Positions 61,506 through 64,000 of a stretch of 64,000 nucleotides of DNA are shown in pieces. Where the stretch lies: assembly GCA_028095005.1 (NCBI GenBank), contig CM051460.1, positions 285,984,238 through 286,048,237 of the forward strand, written 5' to 3'. The DNA is from Rhynchospora pubera (lineage: Eukaryota > Streptophyta > Magnoliopsida > Poales > Cyperaceae). The notes beneath the pieces are model-generated. The model was not told the origin of the DNA and did no database searches. It saw only the letters and a program-made list of their open reading frames with translations. Every line of letters starts with the position of its first letter. The first letter of the stretch is position 1. The position numbers and the translations under genes were made by a program.

Positions 61506-62447
61506 ATGGAAAACGCTAGGGGCAAAATCACTATGGGCTCCTTTGTTACAATCCTAGCCAAGCGCATGGGCCTACCTTTACCCGAGCAAACCTTTTGCAC
61601 CGGCTACATGTTCTATGATGATGATAGGTTCCGAGCCGCTCGCTTCTTGCAAATTTTCCGCGAGAGCCGGGACATATCCGAGCGATATTTGTGGGTGCGT
61701 GACAAGGGGAGCAACTTCTTTCTTCCATATCCTCACCGGGTAGATCTCTCTAACTCTCTCTCTTGGCTCATTCCTCATGATTATGTGACTCCTAGGACAG
61801 CGGAGGAATTGCAACACCCAATCCCTAGGATCATCCCCATGGAAACCGATGAAGCGGGGCCATCAACAAGGCCTAACTCGCCACCACGTGTACCCTTTCC
61901 TCAAGGGAGTGAGCCACAACCACAATGGGCCAACAATCTCATCCAAATGGTGGACAACCTCACTCAACTTCACTTGGACACACGGGATGAGATGCGCAAG
62001 GGCATGGCTGATTGCACCAAGAAGCTTGATCGTTTGAATAAGAAGGTTAGCATGGCCTATGACATGGCATTTGAGAGTCGCTTCTATTTGCAACGAGGGT
62101 ATTGGCCACGTGATGATGAAGATCCGATCATGAGCCCGGGAGCCCAATCGGTTCATAGCCAAGCATCACCGCTTCCTCCTTCTCCACGGCAAACCTTCTC
62201 CGCTCACTCTGACTATGGGTTTTACCCATATCTTGGAGGACAAGTCCTAGAGCCGCCACAGCAGCCCATGCCACCACCTTTTGAGGGACAATGGCGCCCT
62301 GCAAATTCCGACCCAAGCTACTATCCATCTCTGGGCAACCAAGGAGGGGAGCAGCAGCAGCAGGAGCAGCAAGGCGATTTCTTTGGCGTTTATGATGGTG
62401 GTTTCAACCAAGGCTCTTCCTCTAGGAGCCTCCCTCCTCCCTACTAA
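61506..62447 (+). CDS. Gag-like ORF of the non-autonomous LTR retrotransposon
   Basis: 313 codons, intact, starting MENARGKITMGSFVTILAKR. Residues about 1-90 resemble the C-terminal part of the plant retrotransposon domain seen at the N-terminus of Athila-type gag proteins. A helical segment with heptad-like leucines follows (NNLIQMVDNLTQLHLDTRDE, KKLDRLNKKVSMAYDMAF). The C-terminal third is low-complexity Pro/Gln/Ser (SPLPPSPRQTF, GGEQQQQEQQG, SLPPPY). No zinc knuckle CCHC and no polymerase domain. The ORF has no stop or frameshift, suggesting recent insertion. GC content is well above the surroundings. Confidence 0.7.
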   Translation: MENARGKITMGSFVTILAKRMGLPLPEQTFCTGYMFYDDDRFRAARFLQIFRESRDISERYLWVRDKGSNFFLPYPHRVDLSNSLSWLIPHDYVTPRTAEELQHPIPRIIPMETDEAGPSTRPNSPPRVPFPQGSEPQPQWANNLIQMVDNLTQLHLDTRDEMRKGMADCTKKLDRLNKKVSMAYDMAFESRFYLQRGYWPRDDEDPIMSPGAQSVHSQASPLPPSPRQTFSAHSDYGFYPYLGGQVLEPPQQPMPPPFEGQWRPANSDPSYYPSLGNQGGEQQQQEQQGDFFGVYDGGFNQGSSSRSLPPPY

Positions 62448-63944
62448 AAGGTAACCATCAATTTCTCTCCTATTTGCTATTTCTGTGTGAAAGTATGCTT
62501 GGGACAAGCATTTGATAAGTTTGGGGGAGGGCATATAGGAGATAAATCGATTTGTGGGATGAAAAGGGTGTTTTTCTCTGAAAATGGGCAATTTTTCTCA
62601 AATTTTTCTCTTCTCTGGTCAAGTCGAACAAGCACTGGTCGAATCGAACGTCTCTCATTTGGAATTTATGCATAATTGTCTTCTCTGGTCGGTTCGAACG
62701 GGTACCTGGTCGATCCGACCAGTTCCTAAAAACTTGTACTGTTCTACTCTCTTTGTTCGGTTCGAACATAGCTTTGGTCGACTCGACCAGAACTTAAATT
62801 TTGCACAATTTAGTATGATATTGGCTTTGAAATAAGTTGGTTTTGCCTATTTTCTCGATTTGGATTTTAAATGATAACTCTCACACTGCTTGAACTTGTT
62901 TTTGAGTCAAACAAAAATTTTCTCAAATGACCCTAGAATGTTTTGATATCATACTTGATCTTGCACCAATGGACCCAAACTGAAGTATTTTCTTTAAGAT
63001 TTGAATTTGATGATGGACGCTTAGAATTGTTATTTCAAACTTAGTCAATTCTCACAAGTTTTTGCCGAGTGAACTGATTTGTATTTGACAAACTTTTGAA
63101 AGAAATTTATCGACTTTGAAAATTAAAAAAATGAACTTTGTCTTGTTGAAATTGCTTTTTAATCGCTCGAATCACCAACGAGCAACAATAAAAGGGAAGT
63201 TAATTAAATAGCGGTGAAAACGAGGACGCACTGAGGCCTTCTCCACTAACTTAACCACAAATTGGAGGGTATTGGGTTAATTACAAGCTGTCAGGAATTA
63301 TAACTCAAAGTTTCGAGGTATAATTGGGGAGCTTGTAATTAATTTCTACCGGACCCGGTGCGAAAGCATTGGTAAAGGAGTTGTTGAGTATTATGGCCCA
63401 AGTGTACCGTGGCCATAGTCGAGCAACACCCGTCCAACCTCCCTAGCGCGACATGTGCTAGTAGCAAACTTAAGGCCAATGATACCGCATTATCCTCTAG
63501 GGTGTAAAGCCCCACTGCTCGACTTGCACTAAAAAAAAACATTGGTGAAAAATTGAAATTGTTTTAAGAAAAGTTCATTATAGAATTTCTGAAGTTGATA
63601 AAGGCCTTTACAAATTTTTGAGAAATATGAAAAGGAACGGGTGATTGAAATTGAGATTGCTTTTGAAATATCAAAGAGGGGCTAGAGTTCTTAATTTTGG
63701 GAAAAGATTTCACTTAGGGCCAAGAGTTGTATTGATTAAGTTGTGAACACTTGACTTGGTTTATTTTTAAAAATTATTGTTTGACTCATTTGATGAAAGT
63801 GTGAGAAAATTTTAGGCACGAGCAATTGATTTCTATGTTGATTTCTTGGTTTGAGATATGACTTGATTTAGAATTAAGTATAGTCTAAGAATCTAAGCTT
63901 AGGGCGATGCTTGAGGACAAGCAAAGTTTAAGTTTGGGGGGATT
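62448..63944 (+). other. Non-coding internal region of the LTR retrotransposon
   Basis: 62615-62800 holds repeated GGTCGAnTCGAnC words (CTGGTCGGTTCGAACG, GGTCGATCCGACCAG, GGTCGACTCGACCAG), each a short palindrome. 63180-63530 is GC-richer, with TACCGGACCCGGTGCGAAAG, CTAGCGCGACATGTGCTAG and a string of hairpin-prone words. No ORF of note. Confidence 0.6.
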
Positions 63945-64000
63945 TGACGTAGTCAATATTTATTGTTATTTGGACCGTACTTAGCACTTAAAATAGACTC
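63945..64000 (+). repeat. Start of the 3' LTR
   Basis: 56 bases identical to 60879-60934, cut by the window edge. Perfect identity is consistent with a young insertion. Confidence 0.9.

Larger units (their letters stand above)
60879..64000 (+). mobile_element. Athila/Tat-like LTR retrotransposon, right end beyond window
   Basis: The 5' LTR begins TGACGTAGTCAATATTTATT at 60879, and the same sequence recurs at 63945-64000 as the beginning of the 3' LTR (identical over the 56 bases visible). Directly before the 3' LTR is a polypurine-type tract, GAGGACAAGCAAAGTTTAAG then TTTGGGGGGATT, typical of the Athila/Tat branch. A second tract GTTTGGGGGAGGGC stands at about 62519. Internal length is under 3.1 kb, with one gag-like ORF and no protease, reverse transcriptase or integrase, so it is non-autonomous. 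The 5' LTR end and primer site could not be fixed (probably within 61400-61505). Confidence 0.88.

Noticed and set aside
61546..62769. Minus-strand and alternate-frame ORFs over the gag-like gene
   Set aside because: Shadows of the GC-richer plus-strand ORF; no recognisable features.

Overview
This window is AT-rich nuclear DNA of a flowering plant, probably a eudicot. The evidence is GT-AG introns in recognisable plant gene families, old plastid-derived DNA, and many plant transposons (hAT, Mutator-like, PIF/Harbinger-like MITEs, Helitron, Ty3-type LTR elements). The species cannot be named from sequence alone.

Four conserved genes could be rebuilt exon by exon. (1) 1-6234, minus: AATF/Che-1/Bfr2-type ribosome-biogenesis protein, ten coding exons visible, running off the left edge. 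(2) 7941-10339, minus: tail-anchored cytochrome b5, 3 exons, 133 aa. (3) 23539-25342, minus: XCP2-type papain-like cysteine protease, 4 exons, 355 aa, all catalytic residues present. (4) 36529-42377, plus: DUF707 type II membrane protein, about 13 exons, with one junction (exon 2/3) that does not resolve cleanly. They are single-copy housekeeping or developmental genes with no operon-like logic.

The DNA between them is layered with mobile elements, several of which can be delimited to the base by target-site duplications (TSDs). Region 11-23 kb: Tourist-like MITEs, two diverged plastid psbB fragments with a shared odd junction, a 99-bp minisatellite, a 458-bp tandem duplication, a decayed multi-exon gene, a hAT nested in a hAT (19082-21090 with 19694-20839), and a third hAT (21117-22635) holding GC-richer, gene-like DNA. 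Region 25.8-29.2 kb: a 3.3-kb Mutator-like element with a perfect 9-bp TSD that carries an exon resembling FAR1/FRS proteins. Region 30-36 kb: inverted-repeat MITEs and a candidate Helitron. Region 43.0-44.5 kb: two foldback elements side by side.

From about 44.8 to 60.9 kb is a tandem satellite array with a roughly 172-bp monomer (about 65 copies). It is interrupted by a 4221-bp TG...CA element with a 5-bp TSD (candidate solo LTR), by two copies of a small foldback element, and at its right end by an Athila/Tat-like LTR retrotransposon (from 60879) with one gag-like ORF. Paralogous satellite blocks keep the empty site of the 4.2-kb insertion, so the relative order of events can be read.
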